Positions 5,271-5,517 of a stretch of 5,517 nt of DNA are shown piece by piece (within the stretch, counting starts at the first letter, position 1; the number at the start of each line of letters is the position of its first letter). The translations under genes and the position numbers were made by a program. The DNA lies in NCBI GenBank assembly GCA_045648785.1, contig JAZROP010000017.1, positions 1-5,517 on the forward strand, read 5' to 3'. Under the pieces are notes generated by a model, which was not told the DNA's origin, did not search any database, and saw only the letters and a list, made by a program, of their open reading frames with translations. Source of the stretch: RGIG7450 sp045648785. Lineage in GTDB: Bacteria; Bacillota; Clostridia; RUG12999.

Positions 5271-5517
5271 TCAGAAATATTTTTTCTGCAATTTAAGCGG
5301 ATATAAATTCGGAACTTTTCCGTCCAGTTCATCAAAAAGTCCTTCGTCAACTGTTGTGAAAAGAATCGGAATCTCCGCCATATTTGAAATCTGCTCAGCA
5401 TAATTCATCGAAAAAATTACATCCTGAGCAGTTGTTTCAGGTCCCAGATTGGAATTATTTATTATTCCGGTAAATTTAATGACTGACGCACGTTCCATTT
5501 CACGCATTATCTCAATG
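5271..5517 (-). CDS. C-terminal part of a probable P-loop (ParA/MinD/CobQ-like) ATPase; 5' end outside window
   Basis: Only the last 82 or so residues are visible; the frame is open to the window edge, so the internal methionines near 5507 and 5498 are not taken as the start. The visible part has IKFTGIINNSNLGPETTAQD, then a helical region, then IPILFTTVDEGLFDELDGKVPNLYPLKLQKKYF. The strand-INN pattern resembles the segment after the nucleotide-binding core in MinD/CooC/CobQ-like NTPases. From memory, similar proteins annotated as ATP-binding sit directly upstream of ferredoxin-korABC clusters in Clostridia. The Walker A and B motifs would lie outside the window, so the ATPase call is inference. 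It ends 17 nt before the ferredoxin start, on the same strand, and is probably the upstream member of this operon. Function is unknown; ATP-dependent maturation, activation or control of the oxidoreductase is a reasonable guess only. Confidence 0.55.
   Translation of the reverse strand, partial: IEIMREMERASVIKFTGIINNSNLGPETTAQDVIFSMNYAEQISNMAEIPILFTTVDEGLFDELDGKVPNLYPLKLQKKYF

Noticed and set aside
5498..5507. Methionine codons near 5507 and 5498 as the start of the first minus-strand gene
   Set aside because: The frame stays open to the window edge, the region has no ribosome site, and the protein would lack its nucleotide-binding core. It is better read as a gene cut by the window boundary.
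1..5517. CRISPR array, mobile element, riboswitch, tRNA or defence system
   Set aside because: No regularly spaced repeats, inverted terminal repeats, transposase or integrase frames, cloverleaf signatures or nuclease-type genes were seen. Gaps between genes are all under 50 bases, leaving no space for a riboswitch. The content is core and energy metabolism.

Overview
The window is compact, AT-rich bacterial DNA, coding almost throughout, with strong AGGAGG-like Shine-Dalgarno sites. Gene content (2-oxoacid:ferredoxin oxidoreductase, clostridial-style RsmI and dUTPase, a short-tailed S-adenosylhomocysteine hydrolase) points to a strictly anaerobic member of the Clostridia, plausibly a gut lineage. 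The taxonomic call is inference from protein style; no rRNA or other marker is present.

Plus strand, 1-2136: the 3' half of the S-adenosylhomocysteine hydrolase gene ahcY (5' end outside the window), then trmN6 (tRNA1(Val) A37 N6-methyltransferase) and rsmI (16S rRNA C1402 2'-O-methyltransferase). Spacing is 4 nt between the first pair, and trmN6 ends within the start region of rsmI, so they look like one transcript. It ends at a strong hairpin at 2135-2164, which also serves the opposing operon. The biochemical link is clear: both downstream enzymes consume S-adenosylmethionine and release S-adenosylhomocysteine, which the first enzyme removes.

Minus strand, 5517 down to 2163: the C-terminal end of a probable P-loop ATPase (5' end outside the window), then a small 2x[4Fe-4S] ferredoxin, then the alpha (VorB-like), beta (TPP-binding) and gamma subunits of a 2-oxoacid:ferredoxin oxidoreductase, and last a dUTPase gene (dut). 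The ferredoxin and three oxidoreductase genes are separated by 5 nt or joined by TAATG stop-start overlaps, so they should be translated as one complex. This complex would oxidatively decarboxylate a 2-oxoacid to its acyl-CoA and pass the electrons to ferredoxin. A hairpin between the gamma gene and dut may partly terminate the transcript before dut.

There is no gene-free stretch longer than 50 bases. No mobile element, CRISPR array, tRNA, rRNA or riboswitch is visible, and no promoter can be assigned because both operons begin outside the window. No undescribed system is evident. The points most worth a second look are the ATPase fragment attached to the oxidoreductase cluster, the coupling of ahcY to two RNA methyltransferases, and the hairpin in the dut leader.
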